Shown here piece by piece: positions 36,675 through 46,360 of a stretch of 64,000 nt of DNA. Position 1 is the stretch's first letter, and each line of letters begins with the position of its first letter. Where the stretch lies: NCBI GenBank assembly GCA_034189325.1, contig JAXHUM010000054.1, forward strand, positions 124,001-188,000, given 5' to 3'. The DNA is from JAXHUM01 sp034189325. Its GTDB lineage: Bacteria > Desulfobacterota > DSM-4660 > Desulfatiglandales > Desulfatiglandaceae. A program made the translations under genes and the position numbers. Under the pieces are notes generated by a model that did no database searches, was not told the DNA's origin, and saw only the letters and a program-made list of their open reading frames with translations.

Positions 36675-37613
36675 TCATGTCGTGGGAATCGCAAGCATGC
36701 GGTCAACGGCCATTTTCGCCTTTATCCTGATATCTTCAGGCACTTCCACCACCGGCTGCATATTTTGAAGGGCTGACAAAATCTCCGGCAATCCGATCCT
36801 TTTCATGTCGGTACATATCATGTCAGGGGAGGCCGGAATAAATACCTTATCAGGATTCCTTTTTGAAAGGGGATAGAGAATACCGACCTCAGTGCCGACT
36901 ATAAACTCCTTTCTGTGCGATTCAGCTGCGTAGGCGATCATCCCGGAAGTGCTCTTGACCTCATCGGCCAGAGCAAGAACCTCCGGAGGACATTCGGGAT
37001 GCGCCAAAAAAAGGGCATCGGGATGCTGCTGTTTGGTCTTCATGACCTGGGCAACGGTCAGGTTGTTGTGGATCGGGCAATACCCATTCCAGTAGCTTAT
37101 TTTTCTGTCCGTATGAGACTGGGTGTATTGCGCGAGGTTTTTGTCCGGCGTCATCAGTATATGCGCGGAAGGGTCTGTGGAGTTAGCGACCTGTACGGCA
37201 TTGGCCGAGGTACAGCAAAGATCGCTTTCAGCCTTGACTCCAGCGGTTGTATTGACATAACTGATGACGACGGGGTCTTTCATCTCTTGCTTTTTGTGCC
37301 TCAGCTCTTGCGCCGTGATCATGTCCGCCATAGGACAACCTGCCGTCAAAACCGGTAGTAGAATAGTCTTGTCCGGGCAGAGAATGGATGCTGTTTCAGC
37401 CATGAAATGAACACCGCAGAAGACGATGACGTCTGCCTCTGTCCGGGATGCCTTGATGGAGAGTTCCAGAGAATCCCCTGAAAGGTCGGCCAGATCCTGG
37501 ACCTCTGGAATCTGGTAGTTATGAGCCAGAAGAATGGCCTTTCTTTTTTTAAGGAGAACCCTGATCCTCTCCCTGAGGCTTCCATTAGGATCGGTCGTTG
37601 TATGTGATTCCAT
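36675..37613 (-). CDS. nadA: Quinolinate synthase NadA
   Basis: 312 residues. Condenses iminoaspartate with dihydroxyacetone phosphate for NAD synthesis. Three cluster cysteines are seen at 93 (TAGCPMAD), 179 (WNGYCPIH) and 267 (DMICTDMK), matching the [4Fe-4S] ligands. LLAHNYQIPEVQDLADLSGD is the family opening. nadB and nadC are not in the window. It is convergent with the amidohydrolase (16 bp apart). Confidence 0.95.
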   Translation of the reverse strand: MESHTTTDPNGSLRERIRVLLKKRKAILLAHNYQIPEVQDLADLSGDSLELSIKASRTEADVIVFCGVHFMAETASILCPDKTILLPVLTAGCPMADMITAQELRHKKQEMKDPVVISYVNTTAGVKAESDLCCTSANAVQVANSTDPSAHILMTPDKNLAQYTQSHTDRKISYWNGYCPIHNNLTVAQVMKTKQQHPDALFLAHPECPPEVLALADEVKSTSGMIAYAAESHRKEFIVGTEVGILYPLSKRNPDKVFIPASPDMICTDMKRIGLPEILSALQNMQPVVEVPEDIRIKAKMAVDRMLAIPTT

Positions 37614-37713
37614 TTTGTACGCAAGGGGTCTTATTCACAAGAGTCGACCTCCCGCAAAAGCGTCCCCACTTTTTTTGTCAATGTGTGATTGCCGTAACAG
37701 GAAATAGGGTCTA

Positions 37714-39243
37714 TCAGTACTTCCCGCCGTGATCTTTCTTAACCTGTTCACGATCGATTTCTCCATCCTCCATTTTGGGGAGAGAATCGACGAAAACAAC
37801 ATGTTTGGGCTTTTTATATCGTGCTATTTTCGAGGCCACAAATTCGATCAGGGCTTTGGGGTCTAAGGATTTTCCAGGTTTTAAGACGCAAACAGCCTTG
37901 ATGGCTTCTCCCCACTCTTCATCCGCAACCCCAATCACAGCAACCTCGGACACGTTTTCGTTGTCAAGGATCGCCTTTTCCACTTCAGCGGGGTAAACGT
38001 TTTCCCCTCCCGGCTTGATAAGCTCTTTCTGGGCCTTTCTTTTGACATACCACAAATACCCATCCTCATCAAACCGGCCGATATCTCCCGTATGATGCCA
38101 CCCGTTGCGAAAGGTGTAGGCATTGTCCTCATCCAGGCCCCAGTATCCTTTAAAGACCATCGGGGATCGAACGCAGATCTCCCCCGGTGTTCCTACAGGA
38201 ACCTCTTTGTCGTAGTCGTCAAAAAGGGCGACCTTGACCAGTTGAGAGGGTCTCCCTGCGCTCCCGGGCCGCTCCTCCATCGGTCCTCCAGTGACACCCA
38301 TGGCTTCGGTCTGTCCAAAGCCGGTCCAGAACCGGACATTGGGAGCAATCTGTGCAAATCTACGGAGATTATCAGGGTGGTCGAGCCCACCCACATTTCG
38401 AACGCTTGCCAGATCATAGGCGCCTTTGCTTTCCTCATATTTGTCCGTGATCATTTTTAGAATAGGGGCAAAGTTGAAAAAGACCGTTCCCTTTTCCCTT
38501 TCTATGAGCTGAAGGGTGAGCTCGGGGTCAAAGCGATCGATCACAACGTTCTTCCCACCCCCTTGCATCACGGCTAACCCCGTGAAGAGACCCGCCACAT
38601 GAAAGAGGGGAAGGGCGCAGATGTGGCAGTCTTCCGGTCCGAGGCCATAACTGTGCATGAGCTGCAGATTAGAAATGCAGATGTTGGCCTGACTCAAAAG
38701 GGCACCCCGGGGGTGCCCACCTACCGCCGCCGTGTGAATAATGACATATCCTGAATCTGCGGGAATATCGATCTCCTCGTCCGCCCCCTCATCCGCATAG
38801 AGTTCGCCAAAGGGGAGGAATCCATCTGAGCCCCCTCCTTCACCTATGGAATAACACCGTTGAATCGATTTGACCCTTCCCGATACATCGGAAACAGTCT
38901 TTGCATATTCCTGTCCAGCAAAAACGATTGTGGGAGTACAGTCATTAAGGACATATTCTACCTCGTCCGGCTGGAACCGCCAGTTTACAGGAAGCAATAT
39001 GGCCCCTATTTTTGAAACGGCTCCGTACAGGATCATGAATTCATCACAGTTGTGGGCCACAACACCGATGCGATCTCCTTCCTTAATGCCCGATTGGAGA
39101 AGTCCGGCTGCAAGCCTGTCGCATTTTTCCCTGTACTGCTTGTGGGTTAGCCGAACATCTTTGAATACAATACAGTCATTGTCGGGGAATAACTGTGCGT
39201 TGCGACATATGAAGTCATAGATAGTATAGTCATAAAGCCCCAT
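37714..39243 (-). CDS. AMP-forming acyl-CoA ligase
   Basis: 509 residues of the ANL family. Typical motifs: NWRFQPDEVEYVLNDC, ALPLFHVAGLFTGL, FWTGFGQTEAMGVTG, GWHHTGDIGRFDEDGYLWYV and GGENVYPAEVEKAI, with the catalytic Lys in LPKMEDGEIDREQVKKD. The ATP-binding P-loop, normally TSGTTGxPKG, reads HTAAVGGHPRGALLSQ, a variant with an Ala-Ala-Val core and Arg instead of Lys. The substrate is probably a medium- or long-chain or aromatic acid. It lies upstream of nadA on the same strand with 100 bp between. Confidence 0.9.
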   Translation of the reverse strand: MGLYDYTIYDFICRNAQLFPDNDCIVFKDVRLTHKQYREKCDRLAAGLLQSGIKEGDRIGVVAHNCDEFMILYGAVSKIGAILLPVNWRFQPDEVEYVLNDCTPTIVFAGQEYAKTVSDVSGRVKSIQRCYSIGEGGGSDGFLPFGELYADEGADEEIDIPADSGYVIIHTAAVGGHPRGALLSQANICISNLQLMHSYGLGPEDCHICALPLFHVAGLFTGLAVMQGGGKNVVIDRFDPELTLQLIEREKGTVFFNFAPILKMITDKYEESKGAYDLASVRNVGGLDHPDNLRRFAQIAPNVRFWTGFGQTEAMGVTGGPMEERPGSAGRPSQLVKVALFDDYDKEVPVGTPGEICVRSPMVFKGYWGLDEDNAYTFRNGWHHTGDIGRFDEDGYLWYVKRKAQKELIKPGGENVYPAEVEKAILDNENVSEVAVIGVADEEWGEAIKAVCVLKPGKSLDPKALIEFVASKIARYKKPKHVVFVDSLPKMEDGEIDREQVKKDHGGKY

Positions 39244-39815
39244 TGTTTTTCCCTCCCTTATTGATGTTATGGATTAGTCTGTTGAATTATGAGAATATGG
39301 ACACTATTCTGGGCCAACCTCTCAACAGGCCATGGCTTTCATTCAGTTGGGTCCGATCACTGAGGATCACCTTTCATGGGCTTACAGCGTGGGCAAAGCA
39401 ATAACAAAATAGTTGCCATAGGGCCTGCTCATTATCGGCTGGAGGATTTATGTCGGAATGAGAAAAAATATCAGACCCATTATTCAGAAACAAGAAAAAA
39501 ATGGCTTCATTCGCACATGCTTGCAGGGCAATTGTTTAAGGAGCGAGGCCGTTAATTCCCAAATGCCGGCAACAGTTGTTTTTTGGGACTCTCAAGGATC
39601 GCTTTCATCTCTCATCCACAAACTTGACACCCATCCGGTTTCCTCATAGACTTCCTCAACAGCGTTGATCAGGTCTATCTGGGGAGACCCTCTAGAAAAA
39701 GTGAAGCGAGAAGGTATCGATACTTTTTGGGACGGTTGAGCATATTCCCCCTTCGAGTAAATAGTCCTCCAGGAGCCAAGTGATCCGCTCATCAAAGAAC
39801 ATATAAAGGTTGGCG
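39244..39815. other. 570-bp intergenic region, no gene recognised
   Basis: Lies between the divergent acyl-CoA ligase and an MBL-fold gene and should hold both promoters, though I see none that is clear. A minus-strand frame at 39631-39663 reads AVEEVYEETGW, reminiscent of the end of a Nudix box, but the surrounding frame has no other Nudix feature. The rest is unremarkable. Confidence 0.4.
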
Positions 39816-40694
39816 ATGGATGATCAATTAATAGAGATCCAACAGGATATCCCGGGTTTTAACAATTTCATCGGTTCTTGGTTGTACCGGAACGAATTAA
39901 ATGTGTTGGTGGATGTCGGACCGGCCAGTACGGCGGGAAGGTTGATCCGTTCTTTGGAGGCCTTGGGGGTGGAGAGCGTTGATTTCATTCTCCTTACCCA
40001 TATCCATATCGATCACGCCGGGGGGCTGAAGGATTTATTGGAACGCTATCCCATGGCGAGAGTCATCTGCCATGGAGAGGCAATGAAGTTCCTCACGGAA
40101 CCTGCGAGGCTCTGGAAGGGAAGCAAGAAAGCTCTGGGCGAGATTGCCATTGCCTATGGAGAACCCCAACCGGTTCCAAAAGAAAGACTGATTCCCCATA
40201 GGGAAAACCCTCTCAAAGATCTCATGGTAATAGAAACGCCGGGACATGCTGCTCATCATTTGAGCTTTTGTTATGGAAATAGGCTTTTTATCGGCGAGGC
40301 AGGGGGCAATTATTCCGCCGAAAAGGGCACCAGGTACCTGCGTCCTGCCACACCGCCCAGGTTCTTTCTTGAGGTCTATTTGAACAGCGTTGATCGGTTG
40401 TTGGCCCTCGACGATCAGCCAGTACGATTTGGACATTTCGGCAAGTCGGAACACTCTCACACGCTCTTGCGGCTGCATAGAGATCAGATTCTTCGGTGGA
40501 AAGAGGTCATCCATGGAGAAATAATGAAAGGGGATGAAGGGCTGATAGAAAGGAGCCTCAATGCACTTCTACAGCGAGACCCCCATCTAACAGGTCTCCA
40601 TGGAATGGATCAGGATGCCCAGGATAGGGAAATGTTTTTCTTGATCAACTCCATTAAAGGGTTCATCGGTTTTTTAAAGGAGACGGCATCCTGA
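39816..40694 (+). CDS. MBL-fold metallo-hydrolase with Asp to Glu at the bridging ligand
   Basis: 292 residues from ATG 39816 (TTG 39810 possible). HxHxDH is in LLTHIHIDHAGGLKDLL, and the third metal His is in ETPGHAAHHLSF. The middle matches MBL proteins whose usual sequence is FTGDAAG, but here it is LFIGEAGGNY, so the metal-bridging Asp appears as Glu. The last His is in RFGHFGKSE. The C-terminal helices are normal for the subfamily. Substrate unknown. Confidence 0.82.
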   Translation: MDDQLIEIQQDIPGFNNFIGSWLYRNELNVLVDVGPASTAGRLIRSLEALGVESVDFILLTHIHIDHAGGLKDLLERYPMARVICHGEAMKFLTEPARLWKGSKKALGEIAIAYGEPQPVPKERLIPHRENPLKDLMVIETPGHAAHHLSFCYGNRLFIGEAGGNYSAEKGTRYLRPATPPRFFLEVYLNSVDRLLALDDQPVRFGHFGKSEHSHTLLRLHRDQILRWKEVIHGEIMKGDEGLIERSLNALLQRDPHLTGLHGMDQDAQDREMFFLINSIKGFIGFLKETAS

Positions 40695-40743
40695 GGGTAT
40701 GCCCTTGGGTTGATGAAGGCCCGGCTTTGGCGGGCTGGAAAGC

Positions 40744-41700
40744 TCAGCCCTGCATCAGGGCGATAATGAGAGAGTTGATCTTCTGCCGGGAATCGTTGAA
40801 CATGCCGGAAAGATTGAGAGAATGATTGGCAAAGATGCTTCCCGGGTCACCGTTAAAAACGATCAGCGGCTCAAAACGGCACCTCTCAAGGTTTTCCAGG
40901 ATCTTATCGATTAATCTCACAGAGTTTTTATCTTCCAAGACGTCGATAAAGTCAATGCGTATGGCCCTGAATGACTGGTGCAATGCGTATGCAATCCCCT
41001 GGGCGTAGTAGAAATTGTCATCGATTTTGTACCATGGGATATCAATATCAACCATCTTATGGCCTTCAGGGGCTTTCGGATCGTCTTGTTCCACTTCCAG
41101 TGATTTGTCTATATCACGGGGGGCATTGATCAGTCGCGTGTTGGCCCCTCCCATAAGAGAGGCATATTGCCCTAAGAGCTCCACCAGGTTGTCCGCCCGT
41201 GCATAAAAGTTGGATTTCCCTTCCACCAGATTCAGATAGAAGCTATCGAGATTCTCAAGGCCCTGTCTCCATTTACTCTCAGCAGAGGGAAGCAACCATT
41301 TGTAGGGGTCGTTGGAAAGTGAGGTAAAAGCTGCTTCGGCATGGGGGTCCAGTTTATCGGTTGTTCGCATTCGAGTGAGATTGTCTCTCAAGATGCGCAT
41401 GTTATAACGGACCACTTCGAGCTCTCCTATCTGGAAATTCGGCATATTATCCAGAAGTACCGTCGGCCAGAGAATGTCATTCGGCAACCAGTTGTCGGCC
41501 ATCTGCTTAATCAAGATCTGGTTGGTCCGGATAAAGGCGGCTCCTTTTACGTTTTTGTGAAAATCGAGGTTCGTGATCTCCGGGGGCTTCCTTGAATTGA
41601 CGGCCATAACAACAATGGCGAATAAAAAGAGCAAAGCGATGCAGGCTATAACGGCGACCTTGAGGTTTCTTGGTCTTGTTTTGTCCGACTTAGTGTTCAT
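40744..41700 (-). CDS. DUF2333 family membrane-anchored protein
   Basis: 318 residues. One transmembrane helix near the N-terminus (VAVIACIALLFLFAIVVMAV, residues 15-34) preceded by a basic stretch places the rest in the periplasm. The body contains DNMPNFQIGELEVVRYNMRI, PSAESKWRQGLENLDSFYL and DDNFYYAQGIAYALHQSFRA, which fit the DUF2333 family. No catalytic motif is visible and the role is unknown. It is divergent from glyQ with 299 bp between them. Confidence 0.75.
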   Translation of the reverse strand: MNTKSDKTRPRNLKVAVIACIALLFLFAIVVMAVNSRKPPEITNLDFHKNVKGAAFIRTNQILIKQMADNWLPNDILWPTVLLDNMPNFQIGELEVVRYNMRILRDNLTRMRTTDKLDPHAEAAFTSLSNDPYKWLLPSAESKWRQGLENLDSFYLNLVEGKSNFYARADNLVELLGQYASLMGGANTRLINAPRDIDKSLEVEQDDPKAPEGHKMVDIDIPWYKIDDNFYYAQGIAYALHQSFRAIRIDFIDVLEDKNSVRLIDKILENLERCRFEPLIVFNGDPGSIFANHSLNLSGMFNDSRQKINSLIIALMQG

Positions 41701-41894
41701 TGATTCTTCCCCTGATTAATTCAGTTATCGGATCGATCAAATGAGCGTGACAGGCCTTTCCAGAACATAGGCTTTTATAATCCCACTATTTTCATTCTGA
41801 GGCAAGCAATAATAGATCCTTATCCATCTCTTTGCAACCACTGAAGCCCGGAGCTTCTCCATTGGGGGCAAGCACCGCTGTCATGGCGCTTGTC

Positions 41895-41923
41895 TTGACA
41901 ACACAGAGTCCGGATGGTAAGTT
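41895..41923 (+). promoter_or_regulatory. Possible sigma-70 promoter for glyQ
   Basis: A perfect TTGACA at 41895-41900 and TAAGTT at 41918-41923 with a 17-bp spacer, about 75 bp before the glyQ ATG. The -10 matches the consensus at only 3 of 6 positions. The other 250 bp of the glyQ/DUF2333 intergenic region shows no riboswitch or T-box signature. Confidence 0.3.
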
Positions 41924-41999
41924 CCGTTCTCTTGAACCCTAGGCACTGCATGGTGCTGAGGCGGTCTTCCGCCCCTCAAACATTCGCAAAGAGGAATCC

Positions 42000-42869
42000 A
42001 TGAATTTCCAGGAAGTTATTTTATGTCTTGAAGCCTATTGGTCTAAACAGGGATGTTTAATCCAACAACCCTATGACCTCGAAGTAGGGGCGGGAACCTT
42101 TAATCCCGCCACTTTGCTGAGGGTCCTTGGCCCTGAACCTTGGGCCGCGGCCTATGTGGAGCCGTCGAGACGACCGACCGATGGCCGTTACGGAAAGAAT
42201 CCGAACCGTCTGGGTCATTACTACCAGTACCAGGTCATTATAAAGCCGTCTCCCAGAGATATACAGGAGGTCTATATCGGCAGTCTGAAGTCCTTGGGCA
42301 TGGAGCCTCTTGATCACGACATACGATTTGTGGAGGATGACTGGGAATCGCCGACGCTTGGTGCTTCAGGGCTCGGATGGGAAGTATGGCTTGACGGCAT
42401 GGAGATCACCCAGTTCACATATTTTCAGCAGGCCGGGAGCATTAGGCTGGACCCCATTTCAGTTGAAATAACTTACGGGCTTGAAAGAATCTCCATGTAC
42501 CTTCAAGAGAAGGAGAGCGTCTATGATCTCAAGTGGAACAATGAAGTAACCTACGGGCATATACACCAAAAAGGAGAGTGGGAATTTTCAACGTACCATT
42601 TTGAACTGGCTGATATCCAAATGCTTTTGAAGCTCTTTGATATGTTTGAGCATGAAGCCTTGAAGCTTTCAGAGAAAGGGCTTGTTTTACCGGCCTATGA
42701 TTATTGCATCAAATGTTCCCATACCTTTAACATACTGGACGCGCGAGGCGCCGTAAGCGTAAACGAGCGGACACAGTATATTGAGCGTATCAGGAACCTG
42801 GCGCGTCTTGTTTCCAAAAACTATCTGATCCAAAGGGAGGAAATGGGCTATCCCCTGTTAAAACAATAG
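42000..42869 (+). CDS. glyQ: Glycine-tRNA ligase alpha subunit
   Basis: 289 residues. Class II catalytic subunit of the tetrameric bacterial GlyRS. MNFQEVILCLEAYWSKQGC, QQPYDLEVGAGTFNPATLLR, YVEPSRRPTDGRYGKNPNR and EITQFTYFQQAGS with EITYGLERISMYLQ are all diagnostic. AAGAGGA lies 7 bp before the ATG. glyS follows after a relatively long 158-bp gap. Confidence 0.98.
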   Translation: MNFQEVILCLEAYWSKQGCLIQQPYDLEVGAGTFNPATLLRVLGPEPWAAAYVEPSRRPTDGRYGKNPNRLGHYYQYQVIIKPSPRDIQEVYIGSLKSLGMEPLDHDIRFVEDDWESPTLGASGLGWEVWLDGMEITQFTYFQQAGSIRLDPISVEITYGLERISMYLQEKESVYDLKWNNEVTYGHIHQKGEWEFSTYHFELADIQMLLKLFDMFEHEALKLSEKGLVLPAYDYCIKCSHTFNILDARGAVSVNERTQYIERIRNLARLVSKNYLIQREEMGYPLLKQ

Positions 42870-43027
42870 CAGACCAGAGTGTGTCCCTCATAGCGTGTTA
42901 AGGTACCTTGGTAACTCATAGGTCTATTATGCGTCAAGAGGGGCCCTACCATTTACGATGTGGTTTTTTTTGCAGGTCTGTATTGAATTTTCGACACTAT
43001 ATCTAAGAATAAGAGCGGGTCATTAGA

Positions 43028-45115
43028 ATGACGGCGACATGTGAATTGATATTTGAAATAGGTACGGAAGAGATTCCTTCAGGGTATCTTGAGAATGGGG
43101 TCAAGGCATTAAAAGACCTCATGCAAAGCGTTCTTACGGAAAACCGGATCCCTGTCGCGGGAGGCATCGGTGCCTTTGGAACGCCGAGACGTCTGATCCT
43201 GATTGGAAAAGGCCTTTCCGAAAGACAGGATGATCTCGTCCAGGAGGTTACAGGTCCCCCGAAGGACATTGCCTACGATGTCGAAGGAAGACCGACCAAG
43301 GCGGCTATCGGTTTTGCCCGGAAGCAGGGCCTTGACGTTAATCAACTGGAATGCAAAAAGACAGAAAAAGGAGAGTATCTGGCGGCTAAACGGCATATTC
43401 AGGGTAGGCCGTGCCTGGAGATCTTGGCTGAGGCGCTCCCTCGGATTATCGCTGACATCTCCTGGCCGAAATCGATGAGATGGGGTAAGGAGGCCTTTTC
43501 ATTTGCAAGGCCCATTCATTGGATACTGGCCCTCCTGGACGGAGAGGTTATACCCTTTGAAGTTGCCGGTATCAAGAGCGGAAACACCTCTCGGGGCCAT
43601 CGATTTACGGCGCCTTCTCTGTTTGAAGTTACAGGTATTCAGCAATACCTAAAAGAAATAGAGGATCGCGACGTCCTGATCGATCAACGACAAAGAGAAA
43701 AAGTGGTGGAAAGGATAACCCTGGAAGCCGCTAATGGTGTTGGGGGTCGTCCTATAGAAGATCCGGACTTGGTGAAAACAGTCGCCAACCTTACGGAATA
43801 TCCTTCGGCCGTTTGCGGCGGTTTTGACAAGCAGTTTCTGAATCTTCCCGATCCGGTCCTCCTTGCGGCCATGCGAGAACATCAGAAATACTTCGCTGTT
43901 TATGATCACAAAGACCAATTGATGCCCCATTTTGTGGCTGTGAACAACACTGTCGCCCGTGAGGAGTCGGTTGTGGCAAAAGGCCATGAACGGGTCTTAC
44001 GGGCAAGGCTTGCCGATGCGGACTTTTTCTTTAAAGAAGACAGCAAGAGATCCCTTGAAGATCGGCTCAAGGACCTGGAAGGCGTCATTTATCAGGCGGG
44101 CTTGGGAAGCTCCTTTGCGAAGGTACAGCGTTTTTCAAGGCTTGCCGATTGGCTTGCCGGGACCTTGGTGCCTGACAAGTTAAAGGATGTGAAAACTGTC
44201 TGCAGGCTGTGCAAGTGTGATCTGGTCACCCTTATGGTAATGGAATTTCCAAGTCTCCAAGGTGCGATGGGAAAGCAGTATGCCCGGCGCGAAGGCTATC
44301 CGGAGGAAATCTGTCAGGGAATCCATGAACATTATTTCCCTGTGGGGGCCGAAGGACAGACCCCCGAAACGGATGTCGGCGCTGTTGTTGGTGTTGCCGA
44401 CAGGATGGATACGATCACCGGGTTTTTTTGCATCGGGCTTATTCCTTCCGGCAGTGCCGACCCCTTTGCCCTTCGCAGACATGCCCTGTCTATTATCCGT
44501 ATAATTGAGGAGAGGGGATGGGATGTTTCCCTTTTGGCATGTATCGGGCAGGCCCTTACCATCCTTCGCGAGGAGATCGACTTTGACAGGGACCAGGTGT
44601 GTTCTCAGGTCGTAGAGTTTTTTAAGGAACGGTATAGACAGAGGATGTTGCGATCGGGATATGGTTTTGATGTGGTTGAGGCCGTCATTTCAACACAGTT
44701 TGACAGGATACATCAACTCCCGATGAAGATAGAGCAGCTGAAGAGGTTTGTGGCGGAATCCAAAGAGGTTGAGTCGGTTGCAGTGACCTTTAAAAGGGTA
44801 AAAAACATTTTGAAAAATCAGGAAGAGATGTTGGATGTGGTCCCGGAATTATTTAAGACGGAGTGGGAGTCCACACTCTGGAACACTTATCATTCCCTTA
44901 AAGACGAAGTGGATCGCTGCCTGAAAAATGATGAATACTACAAAGCCCTGACTCTTATGCCCAGGATCGCTAAGCCGGTGGATGATTTGTTCGAAGGTGT
45001 TGAGATCCTGACAAAGGAGGATCAGGCATTGAGAAGTAATCGCGTTGCTCTCTTGCAGAGAATCTCAAGCCTCTTCCTGGGAGTTGCGGATTTTTCCAAG
45101 GTCTCGCTGTCCTAG
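43028..45115 (+). CDS. glyS: Glycine-tRNA ligase beta subunit
   Basis: 695 residues. tRNA-binding and HD-like subunit of GlyRS. LIFEIGTEEIPSGYLENGV opens the family; PKSMRWGKEAFSFARPIHWI, LAAMREHQKYFAVYD, VAVNNTV and VGVADRMDTITGFF follow, then a C-terminal anticodon-binding domain. Together with GlyQ it forms the alpha2beta2 enzyme. The length is normal. Confidence 0.97.
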   Translation: MTATCELIFEIGTEEIPSGYLENGVKALKDLMQSVLTENRIPVAGGIGAFGTPRRLILIGKGLSERQDDLVQEVTGPPKDIAYDVEGRPTKAAIGFARKQGLDVNQLECKKTEKGEYLAAKRHIQGRPCLEILAEALPRIIADISWPKSMRWGKEAFSFARPIHWILALLDGEVIPFEVAGIKSGNTSRGHRFTAPSLFEVTGIQQYLKEIEDRDVLIDQRQREKVVERITLEAANGVGGRPIEDPDLVKTVANLTEYPSAVCGGFDKQFLNLPDPVLLAAMREHQKYFAVYDHKDQLMPHFVAVNNTVAREESVVAKGHERVLRARLADADFFFKEDSKRSLEDRLKDLEGVIYQAGLGSSFAKVQRFSRLADWLAGTLVPDKLKDVKTVCRLCKCDLVTLMVMEFPSLQGAMGKQYARREGYPEEICQGIHEHYFPVGAEGQTPETDVGAVVGVADRMDTITGFFCIGLIPSGSADPFALRRHALSIIRIIEERGWDVSLLACIGQALTILREEIDFDRDQVCSQVVEFFKERYRQRMLRSGYGFDVVEAVISTQFDRIHQLPMKIEQLKRFVAESKEVESVAVTFKRVKNILKNQEEMLDVVPELFKTEWESTLWNTYHSLKDEVDRCLKNDEYYKALTLMPRIAKPVDDLFEGVEILTKEDQALRSNRVALLQRISSLFLGVADFSKVSLS

Positions 45116-45142
45116 TCTCCTCGGTTGAAGTCCACGTTGATA

Positions 45143-46360
45143 TCAGGGTTTCTTGATGAGTATATACACCATACCCTCATGATTCATATGGCCAGCCGCC
45201 AACTCCGCGTAAGGGCCGTTACCCCAGAAAAGGTCTGCCCTGCCTGCGCCTTTGATTGCCCCGCCAGTGTCCTGGTTCAGGACGAATCTGGAAAAGGGCC
45301 GCCATTCTGTAATGGCCCCCTCCTTGTCCACAACAGGTTTTTTACACGAGACAAATGCTAACGCTCCCTTCGGAAAGAGACGGCTGTCCAAGGCCAAGGA
45401 CCTGCCTGGCGTTATCGGGACACCGATATTTCCCAGTGGGCCCCTTTCAAGGGTTCGAAAAAAGACGTAAGAGGGATTGTGGTTAAGGACCTCATCTATC
45501 ATCTCGGGATTATCAGATAGAAATTTGCGGATTCCCTGCATCGAGATCTGGTCTCTCTTCATGAGTCCTTGTTTAAGTAAATAGCGGCCAATGCTGTGGT
45601 AAGGCCGTCCATTCGATGCTTGGTACCCTACGCTGACGGTGTCGCCGTCAGGGAGTACCAGACGACCTGATCCCTGAATGTGAAGAAATGCCACGTCAAC
45701 CCGGTCTTTCATCCATGCGATCTCCAGTTTTCGTCCTTCCAGAGACTTTTCCATTTCTATCTGGAATCTGGAATAATAGGGCGTAATCTGGTTGTCTGTC
45801 ATTCTTGCGGTAATGGTCATTCCCTCAAATTTATCACTGAAGAGGGACAGGTCAATAATCAAAAGATCATCCGGTCTCCCATAAAGGGGATACTTGAACG
45901 TCTCATCCGGTGTCAGGCTCCCGTGGAACAAGGGCTCAAAATAGCCGGTGAACAATACCTTCGGATTACCGGCGCGGCCCGTGGCCCTCAACAGGAGATA
46001 ATGGTTTCGGATCTCTTTTTTGATCTCTTCAGGCCCGGGATTCTTTTTTATGAATTCCAGAAAATCATCTTGCGTCCTCCTTACCTGCTCGGCGGTTACC
46101 TGGTAGGGTCCGTAAGTGAAGGTCGTGGTGGGGTCGAGCTTGTCCAGGTATTCGAAATTCCTTTTGATGGCAATGGCCAAAGAATCGAAGTTTAGATCGT
46201 CGTGAAATGTCGGAAAGAAATACCTGGTCGGCGCGAGGGCATCCTCGGGCCGCTGAGCCTCTTTCTTCAAAGGGGCGTAACAGCCGAAGAGGCCGGAAAC
46301 AAAACCAATAAGGAGGAGCAACCGGACGAATGCGCAATATTCAAGGCGGACCCATGCCAT
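45143..46360 (-). CDS. mltA: Membrane-bound lytic murein transglycosylase A
   Basis: 405 residues. Outer-membrane lipoprotein that cleaves peptidoglycan. The N-terminal signal ends in SGLFGC, a lipobox-type site near residue 27. Core: VLFTGYFEPLFHGSLTPDE, LHIQGSGRLVLPDGDTVSVG, GYQASNGRPYHSIGRYLL, and the catalytic Asp region VLNQDTGGAIKGAGRADLFW. It ends 27 bp from the convergent glyS stop. Confidence 0.93.
   Translation of the reverse strand: MAWVRLEYCAFVRLLLLIGFVSGLFGCYAPLKKEAQRPEDALAPTRYFFPTFHDDLNFDSLAIAIKRNFEYLDKLDPTTTFTYGPYQVTAEQVRRTQDDFLEFIKKNPGPEEIKKEIRNHYLLLRATGRAGNPKVLFTGYFEPLFHGSLTPDETFKYPLYGRPDDLLIIDLSLFSDKFEGMTITARMTDNQITPYYSRFQIEMEKSLEGRKLEIAWMKDRVDVAFLHIQGSGRLVLPDGDTVSVGYQASNGRPYHSIGRYLLKQGLMKRDQISMQGIRKFLSDNPEMIDEVLNHNPSYVFFRTLERGPLGNIGVPITPGRSLALDSRLFPKGALAFVSCKKPVVDKEGAITEWRPFSRFVLNQDTGGAIKGAGRADLFWGNGPYAELAAGHMNHEGMVYILIKKP

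Noticed and set aside
41701..41999. T-box leader for glyQ
   Set aside because: No T-box (AGGGTGGNACCGCG-like) sequence, no glycine specifier context and no terminator/antiterminator pair found.
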